Assembly (NCBI RefSeq): GCF_009846885.1
Contig: NZ_WUWM01000017.1
Coordinates: forward strand, 62,001-126,000
Length of the DNA: 64,000 nt
Direction of reading: 5' to 3'
Source: Paenibacillus puerhi
GTDB taxonomy: Bacteria > Bacillota > Bacilli > Paenibacillales > NBRC-103111
Below the pieces are notes generated by a model that worked only from the letters and a program-made list of their open reading frames with translations, did no database searches and was not told the origin of the DNA. This document shows positions 19,745 to 29,112 of this stretch, piece after piece (position 1 is the stretch's first letter; each line of letters opens with the position of its first letter). The position numbers were made by a program, and so were the translations under genes.

Positions 19745-20707
19745 GTGGCCGCCTTGGCTTACACACTTGCGATCGTTTTCGCTGTAATACTGCTTGCCGT
19801 CCTGGCTGTCAGCTTTTACTTCTACCGCATCGCCATTGCCCGCACCGACAAAAGCTTTCTGGCCCGGAACCGGGATCTCCTTACGGAGGAGCCATCGCTG
19901 GTCACAGAGGCGCTCGATTGGCTGGATACGCAGCCCCTGGAGCAGGTAACGATCCGATCGGATGACGGCCTGCAGCTTCAAGCCTACTACCTCGCCGCAC
20001 CGGCGGCATCCAGCCCGACGGCTATTCTGGTGCACGGCTATTCGGGGCATGCCCGGCAGAATGCCGCCTTCGCCAGATTTTACCACGAGCAGCTCGGCTT
20101 CCACGTGCTGATGCCGGATAACCGGGGCCACGGCGCAAGCGAAGGCCCTGTCATTGGCTTCGGGTGGCTGGACCGCAAAGATCAGCTGCGATGGATAGAC
20201 TACGTGCTGCAGCGCAGCGGACCGCAAACCGAGGTGCTCCTGCACGGCATATCCATGGGCGGCGCAACCGTGCTGATGACCAGCGGGGAAGCACTCCCTC
20301 CGCAAGTCAAGGCGGTCATCTCCGATTGCGCCTATACGTCGGTCCGGGATCAGCTGGCTTATCAGCTGAAGCGGATGTATCATTTGCCGAGCTTTCCGTT
20401 CTTGTCCAGCACCAGTCTCTTGACTAAGCTCCTTGCCGGGTACTCGTTCAGAGAGGCGTCGGCGGTGAACCAGGTCCGTCACGCCAAGGTGCCGATCTTG
20501 TTTATCCACGGTACCGGAGATACCTTTGTGCCTTTCGCCATGGTGCACGCGTTATACGAGAATTGCGCCAGCGAGAAGGAGCTGTATATCGTGCCCGGGG
20601 CCGGACACGGGATGGCTTACCGGACGGATACGGACGGGTACCGGCAGGCGATGGAGCAATTTATCGGCAAGCATATGACCCCATCCCCCGAGCAGGCCCT
20701 TCAGTGA
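19745..20707 (+). CDS. Membrane-tethered alpha/beta hydrolase
   Basis: A 320-residue alpha/beta hydrolase with one N-terminal membrane segment (residues ~3-27). The oxyanion strand is ILVHGYSGHA (~95), followed by MPDNRGHGASEG (~122), the nucleophile elbow HGISMGGA (serine ~163), an acid in HGTGDTFVPF and the catalytic histidine in GAGHGMAY. Resembles YqkD/BAAT-like extracytoplasmic hydrolases of Bacillales. Substrate unknown. The start is a GTG 46 bases after msrAB, preceded by AGAAAGG at short spacing, so an alternative start within the first residues is possible. Confidence 0.85.
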   Translation: MAALAYTLAIVFAVILLAVLAVSFYFYRIAIARTDKSFLARNRDLLTEEPSLVTEALDWLDTQPLEQVTIRSDDGLQLQAYYLAAPAASSPTAILVHGYSGHARQNAAFARFYHEQLGFHVLMPDNRGHGASEGPVIGFGWLDRKDQLRWIDYVLQRSGPQTEVLLHGISMGGATVLMTSGEALPPQVKAVISDCAYTSVRDQLAYQLKRMYHLPSFPFLSSTSLLTKLLAGYSFREASAVNQVRHAKVPILFIHGTGDTFVPFAMVHALYENCASEKELYIVPGAGHGMAYRTDTDGYRQAMEQFIGKHMTPSPEQALQ

Positions 20708-20734
20708 GATCGGGCTGACCTGCGCCGGAGGAAC

Positions 20735-20767
20735 AAAAAAATCCATTTCTCCGGGGGAGAAATGGAT
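20735..20767 (-). terminator. Terminator of the GF-rich small protein gene
   Basis: ATCCATTTCTCC pairs with GGAGAAATGGAT (12 bp) and on the minus strand is followed by seven T and GTTCC. It closes the minus-strand gene at 20806 and may also help end the convergent hydrolase transcript. Confidence 0.9.
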
Positions 20768-20805
20768 CGCAGAGGGAATTCGAGCCGATGACCCGTGATA
20801 AAGAC

Positions 20806-21081
20806 TTACCAGAAGCCGCCGAAGCCGCCAAATCCAAAGCCGGGGGCTCCGAACCCGAACCCGGCAAAGGGCAGCGTACCAATGGCGAGCAGATCGAAAA
20901 GAACGAGCGGGATAACGGCCGATGTCCGAACCGATTTCCCTTTGCTGCGGACTGAGACATACAGCTTGCCGTCGCTGACTTTGACCAGCTTGCCGCGGAC
21001 GACGGAACCATCCTTGTTCACGGCATAAATGGATTTTCCGACCAGCTTGGCGACCTCTTGCTTGCGGATTGCCTTGTGCAT
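20806..21081 (-). CDS. Small protein with Gly/Phe-rich tail
   Basis: A 91-residue protein with no family I recognise. Residues 1-~45 are basic and strand-forming (KLVGKSIYAVNKDGSVVRGKLVKVSDGKLYV), reminiscent of an SH3- or Sm-like barrel. Residues ~58-75 are a hydrophobic stretch (VIPLVLFDLLAIGTLPFAG), and the last 20 residues are almost only G and F with P, A and a terminal W. GGAGGTGG precedes ATG 21081 and a strong terminator follows, so it is a real, separately transcribed gene. Possibly spore- or envelope-associated; that is a guess. Confidence 0.7.
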   Translation of the reverse strand: MHKAIRKQEVAKLVGKSIYAVNKDGSVVRGKLVKVSDGKLYVSVRSKGKSVRTSAVIPLVLFDLLAIGTLPFAGFGFGAPGFGFGGFGGFW

Positions 21082-21286
21082 TCACATCCACCTCCAATTG
21101 GGATCGTCAGGCCATATTCGCGGGCGAATTGGCGTTAACGGTATATTGTACGGGGGCTGCTTCCGCTCCGCCTGTACGGTCGTCCCCTTGGAGCTCAAGT
21201 TGTGCTTACGCCCCCTGCCGATTCCATCGGGGTGTTTTGGTTATTCGCAACCTCAGACACGGTTCTCTTCTATAGGACTGACAACG

Positions 21287-21316
21287 ACAAAAAGGACCGC
21301 GCCTTATGCGCCGTCC
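21287..21316 (-). terminator. Terminator of the DUF1128 gene
   Basis: On the minus strand AGGACGGCGC-ATAA-GGCGCGGTCCT forms a GC-rich hairpin followed by TTTTTGTCG, about 45 bases past the stop. Confidence 0.8.
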
Positions 21317-21359
21317 TGCTGCTTGCCCGTCACGCCCGCTCTCTGCCATCCGGAGATGC

Positions 21360-21581
21360 CTACCGGCGCAGACGCCCAAGCTCAGAGGTTATAGCCTCAA
21401 TTTCGCTGATACTGAATTGATTTTTACTAGCGACCATACTGTAGATATCACGAAGGTCCTCATAAAGCTCGTCATTCAGCGCGGTAGCCTTAAGCGCCGC
21501 TCCCGAAGCCATGCGCAGCTTTTTTTTAATTTCTTCAATCATGTAATCTGTATTTTCCAACGTATTTTTCGTCAAGTCCAT
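21360..21581 (-). CDS. DUF1128 (YfkK-like) small protein
   Basis: A 73-residue, mostly helical acidic protein recognised as DUF1128 of Bacillales, beginning MDLTKNTLENTDYMIEEIKK and ending ISEIEAITSELGRLRR. Function unknown. Start at ATG 21581, six bases after GGGAGGG; longer in-frame starts lack a site. Divergent from yjbQ with about 100 bases between. Confidence 0.75.
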   Translation of the reverse strand: MDLTKNTLENTDYMIEEIKKKLRMASGAALKATALNDELYEDLRDIYSMVASKNQFSISEIEAITSELGRLRR

Positions 21582-21687
21582 GTTCGGCCCTCCCAAGCAT
21601 TTTTGCACTGATTCTTATTGTACCATGTTTGGCGGATCGGCGCTCCGTAAAAGAAAAACGTTTCCGAGAAGAAAGGACGGATGCCCC

Positions 21688-22089
21688 ATGATACATAAGC
21701 TGCATATCCAGACCAGCCATCGCAGTGAAATGATCGAGATTACGAGACATGTTCATGATTTACTCAAGCAGGAGCAGTTAGAGGATGGAATCGCTGTGGT
21801 TTACTCGCCTCATACGACGGCCGGCATCACCATCCAGGAAAATGCTGACCCTGATGTCAAGCATGACGTTCTGCTGCGATTGGATGAAGTATACCCGTGG
21901 GAGCATCCCGAGTACCGCCATGCGGAGGGCAACACGGCCTCCCATCTGAAAACGATGACCGTCGGCGCCTCGCAGACGATTCTCGTAGCCGGCTCTCGTC
22001 TCGTGCTTGGCCGCTGGCAGGGCATTTATTTATGTGAATTTGACGGACCGAGGGAACGAACTTGTTTAGTAAAGTTTATACGCGGATAA
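21688..22089 (+). CDS. YjbQ/UPF0047 family protein
   Basis: A 133-residue protein of the UPF0047 family, annotated in other genomes as secondary thiamine-phosphate synthase. Family marks are VYSPHTTAGITIQENADPDV (residues ~40-60), the HRxGN-like YRHAEGNTASHLKT (~80) and GRWQGIYLCEFDGPR near the end. The histidines suggest a metal site. ATG 21688 follows AAAGGA. Usually a single-gene unit, as here. Confidence 0.9.
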   Translation: MIHKLHIQTSHRSEMIEITRHVHDLLKQEQLEDGIAVVYSPHTTAGITIQENADPDVKHDVLLRLDEVYPWEHPEYRHAEGNTASHLKTMTVGASQTILVAGSRLVLGRWQGIYLCEFDGPRERTCLVKFIRG

Positions 22090-22182
22090 GCACAAAAGCG
22101 AACAAGCGTGTCAGCGTTTAAGCTTTAATGGGTTAAAGTAAGGGGCTGCAAAGAAGTCTCGGCTGTTGAGGTTTCGGATTCC

Positions 22183-22770
22183 TTATCCCTGCAGCCCCTC
22201 GCACAAATATTTGACATGTTGTTCAGCTAGCTTCTTCACATCCTTGAAGCTTTGACTGTAATGAATATTATAGGAAATAAAGCCGTGCATGGACATAAAC
22301 AAGCTCCATGGCAAATGGTACATTTTACTTTCGTTATTGTCCTGCTGCGCCACGACTGACCGTACGACGGTAGCGAATAAGTCCAGACATTGCGCCTGCT
22401 CCGTTCGGGAATAGCGCTGCAGCTCCGGATCCTTGATCATAAACATAATCTCGTAATGATTCGGATTCTCCAGCCCGAACTTGATGAATTCCAGCATCAG
22501 CTTCTCCAGCTGAGCCATGTCACCCAGACGGGTACGGCGAAGCATCTCCCTCTGCCGGTTCAGCAAATCTCTGAAATCCTCGGTTACCAGCGCATAGAAT
22601 AACTCGGCTTTTTCTTTAAAATGATAATATAGCGCTCCATGACTGTAGCCCATCGCTTTTGCGATGCTTCGCATCGTTAAAGCATGATAGCCATGCTCGA
22701 CGAACAACTGGCGCGCTTCGGATAAGATCCGGTCGCGGCTCAGCTCCTGCTCGACTGCTTTTCTTGCCAA
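22183..22770 (-). CDS. TetR-family transcriptional regulator
   Basis: A 195-residue regulator with a standard TetR HTH at residues ~12-58 (ILSEARQLFVEHGYHALTM, then SIAKAMGYSHGALYYHFKEK) and a helical ligand-binding/dimer domain. The start is a TTG at 22770, ten bases after AAGAGGAG; no ATG fits. No obvious transporter partner: its neighbours are yjbQ (convergent) and yigZ (upstream). Its 3' end carries half of a 10-bp inverted repeat (AGGGGCTGCA / TGCAGCCCCT) shared with the convergent intergene. Confidence 0.87.
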   Translation of the reverse strand: MARKAVEQELSRDRILSEARQLFVEHGYHALTMRSIAKAMGYSHGALYYHFKEKAELFYALVTEDFRDLLNRQREMLRRTRLGDMAQLEKLMLEFIKFGLENPNHYEIMFMIKDPELQRYSRTEQAQCLDLFATVVRSVVAQQDNNESKMYHLPWSLFMSMHGFISYNIHYSQSFKDVKKLAEQHVKYLCEGLQG

Positions 22771-22848
22771 ATGCCCCCAACTCCTCTTAGCTAGCCTGCA
22801 TATTTTAATAGAGTGATCCTCGCGGATAAGAGAAAGCCGCCGGCTCCC

Positions 22849-23490
22849 TTAGACAGGAAGCTCGGCATGCTCTACATAGCGGCTCTCGCCCTTATCGATC
22901 GTTCCCTGACCTTGCGTGATATCGGTCATCCATTCCATGAAGGCTTCCGCTTCGGATTCCAAGGGCCAACAAAGTAGCGTCACCTTATCGGTAAATTGAG
23001 TCTCGCCCATCAGCGTGCCTCGGTTCCTCAGCTCGTTCTCCACCTTGCCCAGCCATGTGTAATCGAGACTGACTCTCACCTCGCGATGCAGCACCTTATA
23101 GACCTGCTCCGCAGCCGCTAGGCCCGCCACAGCTCCGTCCGTATAAGCCCGGATCAAGCCGCCCGCTCCCAGCATAATCCCGCCGAAATAGCGGGTAACG
23201 ACGACTGCTACGTTTTTTAACCCCTGGTTTTTGATAACCTCCAGGATCGGCTTCCCCGCCGTCCCGCTCGGTTCCCCATCATCGGAAGCCTTCTGAATCT
23301 CATCCCGTTCTCCGATCATATATGCCGAGCAGTTATGGGTGGCGGACCAATGCTCCTTCTTGATGCTCTCGATGAAAGCTACAGCCTCTTCTTCGCTGGC
23401 AGCGGGTCTCGCGAAGCCGATGAACCGAGACTTTTTGATTACGATTTCCGCTGAGCCAGATCGCTTTACCGTTCGATAGTGCGGCAGCAT
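22849..23490 (-). CDS. YigZ/IMPACT family protein
   Basis: A 213-residue UPF0029/IMPACT protein. Conserved features: KKSRFIGFARP near residue 20, HWSATHNCSAYMIG, SDDGEPSGTAGKPIL (the family signature) and RYFGGIMLGAGGLIRAY. The C-terminal domain has an EF-G domain V-like fold. Proposed roles are in translation or stress; no enzymatic function is settled. Start ATG 23490 follows AGGAGGG at nine bases; upstream in-frame sequence overlaps the pgi terminator and is not coding. Confidence 0.9.
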   Translation of the reverse strand: MLPHYRTVKRSGSAEIVIKKSRFIGFARPAASEEEAVAFIESIKKEHWSATHNCSAYMIGERDEIQKASDDGEPSGTAGKPILEVIKNQGLKNVAVVVTRYFGGIMLGAGGLIRAYTDGAVAGLAAAEQVYKVLHREVRVSLDYTWLGKVENELRNRGTLMGETQFTDKVTLLCWPLESEAEAFMEWMTDITQGQGTIDKGESRYVEHAELPV

Positions 23491-23561
23491 ACAGGGCCGC
23501 CCTCCTCTCTTACCGGTTATCGGATAAAATTCCATATCCTTACACGAGCTTGGAATATTGC

Positions 23562-23596
23562 AAAAAAAGCGATCATCCCGCAGGATAAACCGCTTC
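23562..23596 (-). terminator. Terminator after pgi
   Basis: Imperfect hairpin on the minus strand (AGCGGTTTATCC-TGCG-GGATGATCGCT) followed by seven T, 25 bases past the pgi stop. Confidence 0.7.
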
Positions 23597-23620
23597 TTTG
23601 CCGGTGATGCCTTAACTCTG

Positions 23621-24976
23621 TTATTTGCCGAGTCTGGCTTCCAATTCGGCTTTCTCTTGCTCATAGCCGGGCTTGCCCAGCAGAGCGAACATGTTTTTCT
23701 TATACGCTTCTACGCCCGGCTGATCAAACGGATTGACGCCAAGCAGATAGCCGCTGAGCCCGCAAGCTTTTTCAAAGAAATAGACCATGTAGCCAAACGT
23801 GTACGGGCTCATATCAGGAAGCGTAACAATCAGATTCGGTACTCCGCCGTCAGCATGTGCAAGCATCGTACCCTCGAATGCCTTTTTGTTAACGAAATCC
23901 ATTGTTTTGCCGCTCAGGAAGTTCAATCCGTCCAGGTCCTGGGCATCGTGTCCGATCGTAATGTGCTCGGATACCTCGCGTACTTGGATAACCGTTTCGA
24001 ACAGGTTGCGGTTGCCTTCCTGAATGAACTGTCCCATCGAATGAAGATCCGTCGAGAAGTCGACAGCAGCCGGGAAAATGCCCTTGCTGTCCTTGCCTTC
24101 GCTCTCTCCGAAAAGCTGCTTCCACCATTCGGATACAAAATGCAGCGACGGCTCGTAATTCACCAGAATTTCCGTCGTCTTGCCTTTGCGGTACAGGGCA
24201 TTACGTACGGCTGCATATTGATAAGCTTCATTCTCCGCCAGGTTCGGGCTTGCATAAGCCAGGCGCGCATCCGCCGCTCCCCGCATCATGGCTTCAATGT
24301 CGATGCCCGCTGTCGCGATCGGCAGCAAGCCTACGGCTGTCAGCACAGAATAGCGTCCGCCTACATCGTCGGGAATGACGAACGTTTCGTAGCCTTCCTC
24401 GTCAGACAGCTTCTTCAGCGCGCCCTTCGCCTTATCCGTTGTAGCGTAAATACGCTTGCGCGCTTCTTCCTTGCCGTACTTCTTCTCCAGCAGCTCGCGG
24501 AAAATACGGAACGCAATAGCCGGCTCCGTCGTCGTCCCGGACTTGGAGATCACATTCACGGAAATATCCTTGCCTTCGAGCTGCTGCAGCAGATGCGTCA
24601 CATAGGTGGAGCTGATATTTTGCCCGACGAAGTAAATTTCCGGAGTTTTGCGCTTGTCCTTAGGCAGCAGATTGTAGAAGCTGTGGGACAGCATCTCGAG
24701 AGCTGCGCGCGCGCCCAGATAAGAGCCGCCGATCCCTACCACAACCAAAGCGTCCGAGCTCGCCTGAATGCGGCTCGCAGCGGCTTGAATCCGCGCGAAC
24801 TCTTCCTTGTCGTAGTTCTCCGGGAGATCGATCCATCCCAGATAATCGCTGCCTGCGCCGGTTCCGTTATGGAGCTGCTCATGAGCGGCAGCTACGGCTG
24901 CGGACAAATAATCTACCTCGTGTTTGCCTACAAAATCAAGCGCCTTGCTGTAATCGAATTGAAGCTTGGCTGTCAT
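23621..24976 (-). CDS. pgi: Glucose-6-phosphate isomerase
   Basis: A 451-residue PGI of the shorter Bacillus type. Signatures: [16 protein letters not shown] (~73), [16 protein letters not shown] (~145, sugar-phosphate loop) and the C-terminal [16 protein letters not shown] (~420). Interconverts glucose-6-phosphate and fructose-6-phosphate in the cytosol. ATG 24976 follows TCGGAGG. Single-gene unit with its own terminator. Confidence 0.97.
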   Translation of the reverse strand: MTAKLQFDYSKALDFVGKHEVDYLSAAVAAAHEQLHNGTGAGSDYLGWIDLPENYDKEEFARIQAAASRIQASSDALVVVGIGGSYLGARAALEMLSHSFYNLLPKDKRKTPEIYFVGQNISSTYVTHLLQQLEGKDISVNVISKSGTTTEPAIAFRIFRELLEKKYGKEEARKRIYATTDKAKGALKKLSDEEGYETFVIPDDVGGRYSVLTAVGLLPIATAGIDIEAMMRGAADARLAYASPNLAENEAYQYAAVRNALYRKGKTTEILVNYEPSLHFVSEWWKQLFGESEGKDSKGIFPAAVDFSTDLHSMGQFIQEGNRNLFETVIQVREVSEHITIGHDAQDLDGLNFLSGKTMDFVNKKAFEGTMLAHADGGVPNLIVTLPDMSPYTFGYMVYFFEKACGLSGYLLGVNPFDQPGVEAYKKNMFALLGKPGYEQEKAELEARLGK

Positions 24977-25132
24977 GCGTCTTCATTCCTCCGATTCCGA
25001 ACCTTAGGTTCTCTATGTAAGTTAAATCTTCGTAATTCCATATGCATAGCATACTTTATCTTGCTTCCGAAACGCAAGTGAACATTCACAGGTATCTGCC
25101 AAAATGCTAGAATATTGGCAGGAGGGATCGCC

Positions 25133-26392
25133 ATGAAATCGATCGGATTTATCGGGCTCGGGACCATGGGCAAGCCTATGGCCGCGAACCTGCTTCACAA
25201 AGGATTTGAAGTCATTGTGTATAACCGCACCGCAGGGAAAGCGGACGAGCTCGTCCGGCTTGGCGCGAAGGCCGCTGCAAGCCCTTCGGATGCAGCCCGC
25301 GAAGCCGATGTCATCGTGATGATGCTCAGCAAGGATGAAGTCGTGCTCGAAGCGGCGTTCGGCGAACATGGGATCGTACACGGCCTTCGACCTGGACTAA
25401 CGGTAATCGACTGCAGCACCGTTTCCCCCGAAACCAGCCGCAGGCTGTACCACGAGTTCGCTTCTCACCTGGTTGATTTTCTCGATGCGCCGGTGACCGG
25501 GAGCAAGCCTGCCGCCGAAAGCGGCACTCTCGTATTCATGGTCGGCGGCGAAGAAGAGACGCTGGAACAGCAGCGCGACGTCTTCCAGGCCATGGGCAGC
25601 AAAATCGTGTACATGGGTCCTTCAGGCGCCGGCTCTTATACGAAGCTGGCCCACAATACGATGGTGGGCATCCATGCGCTTGCCCTGATGGAAGGGCTGT
25701 CCATCGCCGCCAAAGCCGGACTCGCCGCCGATCAGTTCCTTGAGGTCGTGAAGGCCGGCTCCGCCTCCAGCAAGCAAGCCGAGCTCAAGGGTCCGAAGAT
25801 TCTGAGCCGCGACTTCAGCAATCAATTTTCCGTCCAGTGGATGCTGAAGGACCTGCTCCTCGCGGGACGCGCCGCACAGCAATTCCAATTGCCCGCTCCG
25901 ATGCTGCACAGCGCCACCGATATTTTCCTGATGGCGCAGGCCAAAGGGCTCGGCGAGCAGGATCTCAGCGCGGTGATTCAATGCTACGAGGATTGGATGA
26001 AGCTGCAGGTCGGCGAAGCCCCACCCCCCCGGCGGGAGGAGGAAGTCCAAGCGGCGGAACGCCGCCGCAACGCTCGTCTGCAGCTCGATATCCAGCTGCA
26101 TATGTCGGTTTATCAGTGGGAGCAGGAGGGCTCCTTCTCAGGCCAACTTCTCGAGGGCAAGCTCGTCGATCTGTCCGAGAGCGGCATGCGCATCGTCAGC
26201 GGCTCTCCGCTTGCCAAGGATATGTTCATCGTGATCCACTTCCCGCGGGAATCCGGTCTGCCGCCGGTCACGGCGCGTATTATCCGGATCGATCAGGAAG
26301 GCGAACAGTTCCGTTACGGCTGCATGCTGTCCGGTCTGTCCCCACATGTGCGCCTGCAGATCGAAGAATATATCCGAATCAAGTCGGAGTAA
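25133..26392 (+). CDS. 3-Hydroxyisobutyrate dehydrogenase-like enzyme fused to a PilZ domain
   Basis: One open frame of 419 residues joins two families. Residues 1-~290 are a beta-hydroxyacid dehydrogenase: dinucleotide motif GFIGLGTMGKPMAANL (5-20), substrate motif DAPVTGSKPAAESGTL (~120) and catalytic lysine in GSYTKLAHNTM (~172). After a short proline/charged linker, residues ~305-419 are a PilZ domain with the c-di-GMP signatures RRRNARLQL (RxxxR) and DLSESGMRI (D/NxSxxG). PilZ domains bind cyclic di-GMP. ATG 25133 follows AGGAGGG. A C7 run at the domain junction (26024-26030) is the one place where a frameshift could have created the fusion. Confidence 0.87.
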   Translation: MKSIGFIGLGTMGKPMAANLLHKGFEVIVYNRTAGKADELVRLGAKAAASPSDAAREADVIVMMLSKDEVVLEAAFGEHGIVHGLRPGLTVIDCSTVSPETSRRLYHEFASHLVDFLDAPVTGSKPAAESGTLVFMVGGEEETLEQQRDVFQAMGSKIVYMGPSGAGSYTKLAHNTMVGIHALALMEGLSIAAKAGLAADQFLEVVKAGSASSKQAELKGPKILSRDFSNQFSVQWMLKDLLLAGRAAQQFQLPAPMLHSATDIFLMAQAKGLGEQDLSAVIQCYEDWMKLQVGEAPPPRREEEVQAAERRRNARLQLDIQLHMSVYQWEQEGSFSGQLLEGKLVDLSESGMRIVSGSPLAKDMFIVIHFPRESGLPPVTARIIRIDQEGEQFRYGCMLSGLSPHVRLQIEEYIRIKSE

Positions 26393-26416
26393 ACGCCCCC
26401 TGCCTGTTGATAGCGG

Positions 26417-26468
26417 AAACCCCGCCCGGCTCCTTCTGTTTGCACAGACAAAAGAGCGGGCGGGGTTT
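26417..26468. terminator. Bidirectional terminator between the PilZ fusion gene and ppnP
   Basis: AAACCCCGCCCG pairs with CGGGCGGGGTTT (12 bp) around a 28-base spacer that itself has GCTC/GAGC arms. A/T tracts at both ends let it serve the two convergent genes. Confidence 0.82.
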
Positions 26469-26501
26469 GTCGGGATTTGGTTCAAGCAGCTATTCCGCGG
26501 C

Positions 26502-26819
26502 TTATTCGTGGATATACGAGCAAATATAATCCGTCGCCGTGAGGACCTCCAGCTTGAACTTTTCGCCCTTCGGCACGGTAAACTCTCCCGTACCTCTGAT
26601 CTCCAGCCACTCGCTTGATCCAGGCAGCAGCACCTTCAGCTCGCCTGCCTGAATCTCCATAACTTCCTTAACATCCGTACCGAATTCATACTCGCCCGGC
26701 AGCATGATGCCGAGCGTTTTTTTGGTACCGTCGGCGAATAGCACCGTACGGCTTGTTACTTTTCCGTCAAAATATATATTGGCCTTGGTCAGAACGCTTA
26801 CTTGATCGAATTGGGACAT
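26502..26819 (-). CDS. ppnP: Pyrimidine/purine nucleoside phosphorylase PpnP
   Basis: A 105-residue single-domain cupin (formerly DUF1255). Visible marks are ANIYFDGKVTSRTVLFADG, KTLGIMLPGEYEF and the C-terminal YICSYIHE. PpnP splits several nucleosides with phosphate to base and ribose-1-phosphate. It starts 19 bases after the tkt stop with AAAAGGAGAAG before ATG, so it is probably co-transcribed with transketolase, linking pentose release to the pentose-phosphate pathway. Confidence 0.88.
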   Translation of the reverse strand: MSQFDQVSVLTKANIYFDGKVTSRTVLFADGTKKTLGIMLPGEYEFGTDVKEVMEIQAGELKVLLPGSSEWLEIRGTGEFTVPKGEKFKLEVLTATDYICSYIHE

Positions 26820-26837
26820 GCGGACTCGCTTCTCCTT

Positions 26838-28841
26838 TTACTTCAACAATTGTTTGACGCGGGCCACTACATTGTCTACCGTAAAGCCGTATTCGCGGAT
26901 CACAATAGGTCCTGGAGCCGAAGCGCCGAATTTGTCGATACCGAGCACGCTGCCCTGATCGCCGACATAGCGGTCCCAGCCAAATGGATGCCCCATCTCA
27001 ACAGCGAGGCGAGCTTTTACCTCAGGCAGAATAACCAAATCCTTGTAGGCCTGATCCTGGCGGTCAAACAGCTCCCAGCTCGGCATGCTGATCACGCGGG
27101 AAGCAATGCCTTCCTGGGCCAGCTTCTTGTGTGCTTCTACCGCCAGCTGCACCTCAGTGCCTGTAGCGATGATCTGCGCCTGCGGCTTGCCGTCCGCCGC
27201 ATCGGCGATCACATACGCGCCGCGCTCCACTTCGCCTTGCACGGAGCCTGGCAGCGCAGCTGCCGCTTGACGGGAGAAGATCAGAGCGACCGGACCTTTT
27301 TTGTTGGCTACCGCATAGCGCCATGCCCCGATGGTCTCCGTACCGTCAGCAGGACGGATCACCGTAACCCCTGGAATAACGCGAAGCGCCGCCAGCTGCT
27401 CGATCGGCTCATGCGTAGGGCCGTCTTCGCCGACGCCGATGCTGTCGTGCGTAAACACATAGATCGCAGGCACATCCATGATGGACGCCAGACGAATGGC
27501 TGGACGCAGGTAATCGGAGAATACGAAGAACGTGCCGCCGAACACCTTCAGCCCGCCATGCAGCAGCATACCGTTCACAGCCGCGCCCATCCCGAACTCG
27601 CGCACGCCGTAGTAAATATTGCGTCCGCTGTAGTCCTTGGCTGTGAGTACGCCCAGACTCTTCATATGCGTCATCGTGGACGATTCCAGGTCCGCCGATC
27701 CGCCTACCAGCGAAGGCACCTGTTGAGCGATGGCATTCAGCACGATGCCCGAAGCCGTACGCGTGCCCTTGTCAGCCGGTACCTCTGCGGGAATCAAGGA
27801 ATCCCAGCCCTCCGGCAGATCGCCGCTCAGAGCGGTTTCGAACTGTTTCGCCAGCTCCGGATGAGCCTCGCCGTAAGCCTTGACCAGCTTGTTCCAGGAC
27901 TCGTAACGGTCGATATTGCGGCGCTTGATATCGGCAAAATGCGCTTGAACCGGCTCAGGTACAAAGAAATGCTGATTCTCATCCCAGCCGTATACCCGCT
28001 TCGTTAATACGATCTCGTCGATGCCGAGCGGAGAGCCGTGCGGACCTACACTACCGCCCTTGCCCGCTTTGTTCGGACTGCCGAAGCCAATAACCGTCTT
28101 CACCTCGATCAGCGTCGGACGGAAATCCGCTTGCGCCTCGAGCACCGCTTGGTGGATCGCTTCAAGGTCATTGCCCTCTTCGACGCGAAGCACTTGCCAG
28201 CCGTATCCTTCGAAACGCTGCATGACGTTCTCGGAGAAGGACAGGTTCAGCTCGCCGTCCAGGGAAATATCATTGGAATCGTACAGCACGATCAGCTTGC
28301 CCAGCTTCAAATGTCCGGCCAGGGAAGCGGCCTCGGAGGAAAGCCCCTCCATCAGATCGCCATCTCCGCAAATCGCATAAGTATAGTGGTCGATGATCGG
28401 GAAGTTGTCGCGGTTGTAGACGGCTCCCAGATGAGCCTCGGCCATGGCCATCCCTACCGCCATACCGAGTCCTTGTCCGAGCGGGCCGGTCGTCGCATCT
28501 ACGCCGGGCGTATGTCCGACTTCAGGGTGTCCAGGCGTCTTGCTGCCCCATTGGCGGAAGTTTTTGAGCTCGTCCATCGAAAGATCGTAGCCGGATAGAT
28601 GGAGCAGGCTGTATAACAGCATCGAGCCATGGCCCGCGGATAGCACGAAGCGGTCGCGGTTGACCCAGTTCGGAGCATCCGGATTGTGCTTCATCAGCTT
28701 GGCGAACAGCTCATAGCCCATCGGAGCGGCCCCCATCGGCATGCCCGGATGGCCGGATTTCGCTTTCTCTACGGCATCGATGGATAGCGTACGGATCGTA
28801 TCTACCGACAATTGGTCGATCGTTTTGTTAGACAACGTCAT
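26838..28841 (-). CDS. tkt: Transketolase
   Basis: A 667-residue thiamine-diphosphate enzyme. The N-terminal domain shows [14 protein letters not shown] (~30), the TPP motif GDGDLMEG (~155) with the following NDISLDGEL, the central domain shows [16 protein letters not shown] (~465), and the C-terminal domain [16 protein letters not shown] (~610). Transfers two-carbon units between sugar phosphates. ATG 28841 follows GGGAGG. A TACAAT hexamer on this strand about 90 bases upstream is a possible -10 element. Confidence 0.97.
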   Translation of the reverse strand: MTLSNKTIDQLSVDTIRTLSIDAVEKAKSGHPGMPMGAAPMGYELFAKLMKHNPDAPNWVNRDRFVLSAGHGSMLLYSLLHLSGYDLSMDELKNFRQWGSKTPGHPEVGHTPGVDATTGPLGQGLGMAVGMAMAEAHLGAVYNRDNFPIIDHYTYAICGDGDLMEGLSSEAASLAGHLKLGKLIVLYDSNDISLDGELNLSFSENVMQRFEGYGWQVLRVEEGNDLEAIHQAVLEAQADFRPTLIEVKTVIGFGSPNKAGKGGSVGPHGSPLGIDEIVLTKRVYGWDENQHFFVPEPVQAHFADIKRRNIDRYESWNKLVKAYGEAHPELAKQFETALSGDLPEGWDSLIPAEVPADKGTRTASGIVLNAIAQQVPSLVGGSADLESSTMTHMKSLGVLTAKDYSGRNIYYGVREFGMGAAVNGMLLHGGLKVFGGTFFVFSDYLRPAIRLASIMDVPAIYVFTHDSIGVGEDGPTHEPIEQLAALRVIPGVTVIRPADGTETIGAWRYAVANKKGPVALIFSRQAAAALPGSVQGEVERGAYVIADAADGKPQAQIIATGTEVQLAVEAHKKLAQEGIASRVISMPSWELFDRQDQAYKDLVILPEVKARLAVEMGHPFGWDRYVGDQGSVLGIDKFGASAPGPIVIREYGFTVDNVVARVKQLLK

Positions 28842-29112
28842 GAGTATCCTCCCAATTCATTCAATAGTGATGGTTGCTTCATTTTCCTACTGCGAAGTGA
28901 TAAAGCAGGCATTCCAAAATATCCTTTATTGTACCATTCTCTCATACAGTTTGCCATATCCAATCCATGCGCATGCTTCCGCACAAAAATAATAAACAAA
29001 CGCAAAGGATTTAGGACTTGCCTGTCGAATTAGAGAATTAGAACTAGGTTTGGGATATTTTCCAAGAAAACATGTGCCATTAGCACTAAAAATAAAGACG
29101 GGGAGTCGATCA

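Noticed and set aside
22141-22200. Terminator between yjbQ and the TetR gene (AGGGGCTGCA / TGCAGCCCCT)
   Set aside because: The arms are about 40 bases apart, one arm is inside the tetR coding end and there is no T-tract.
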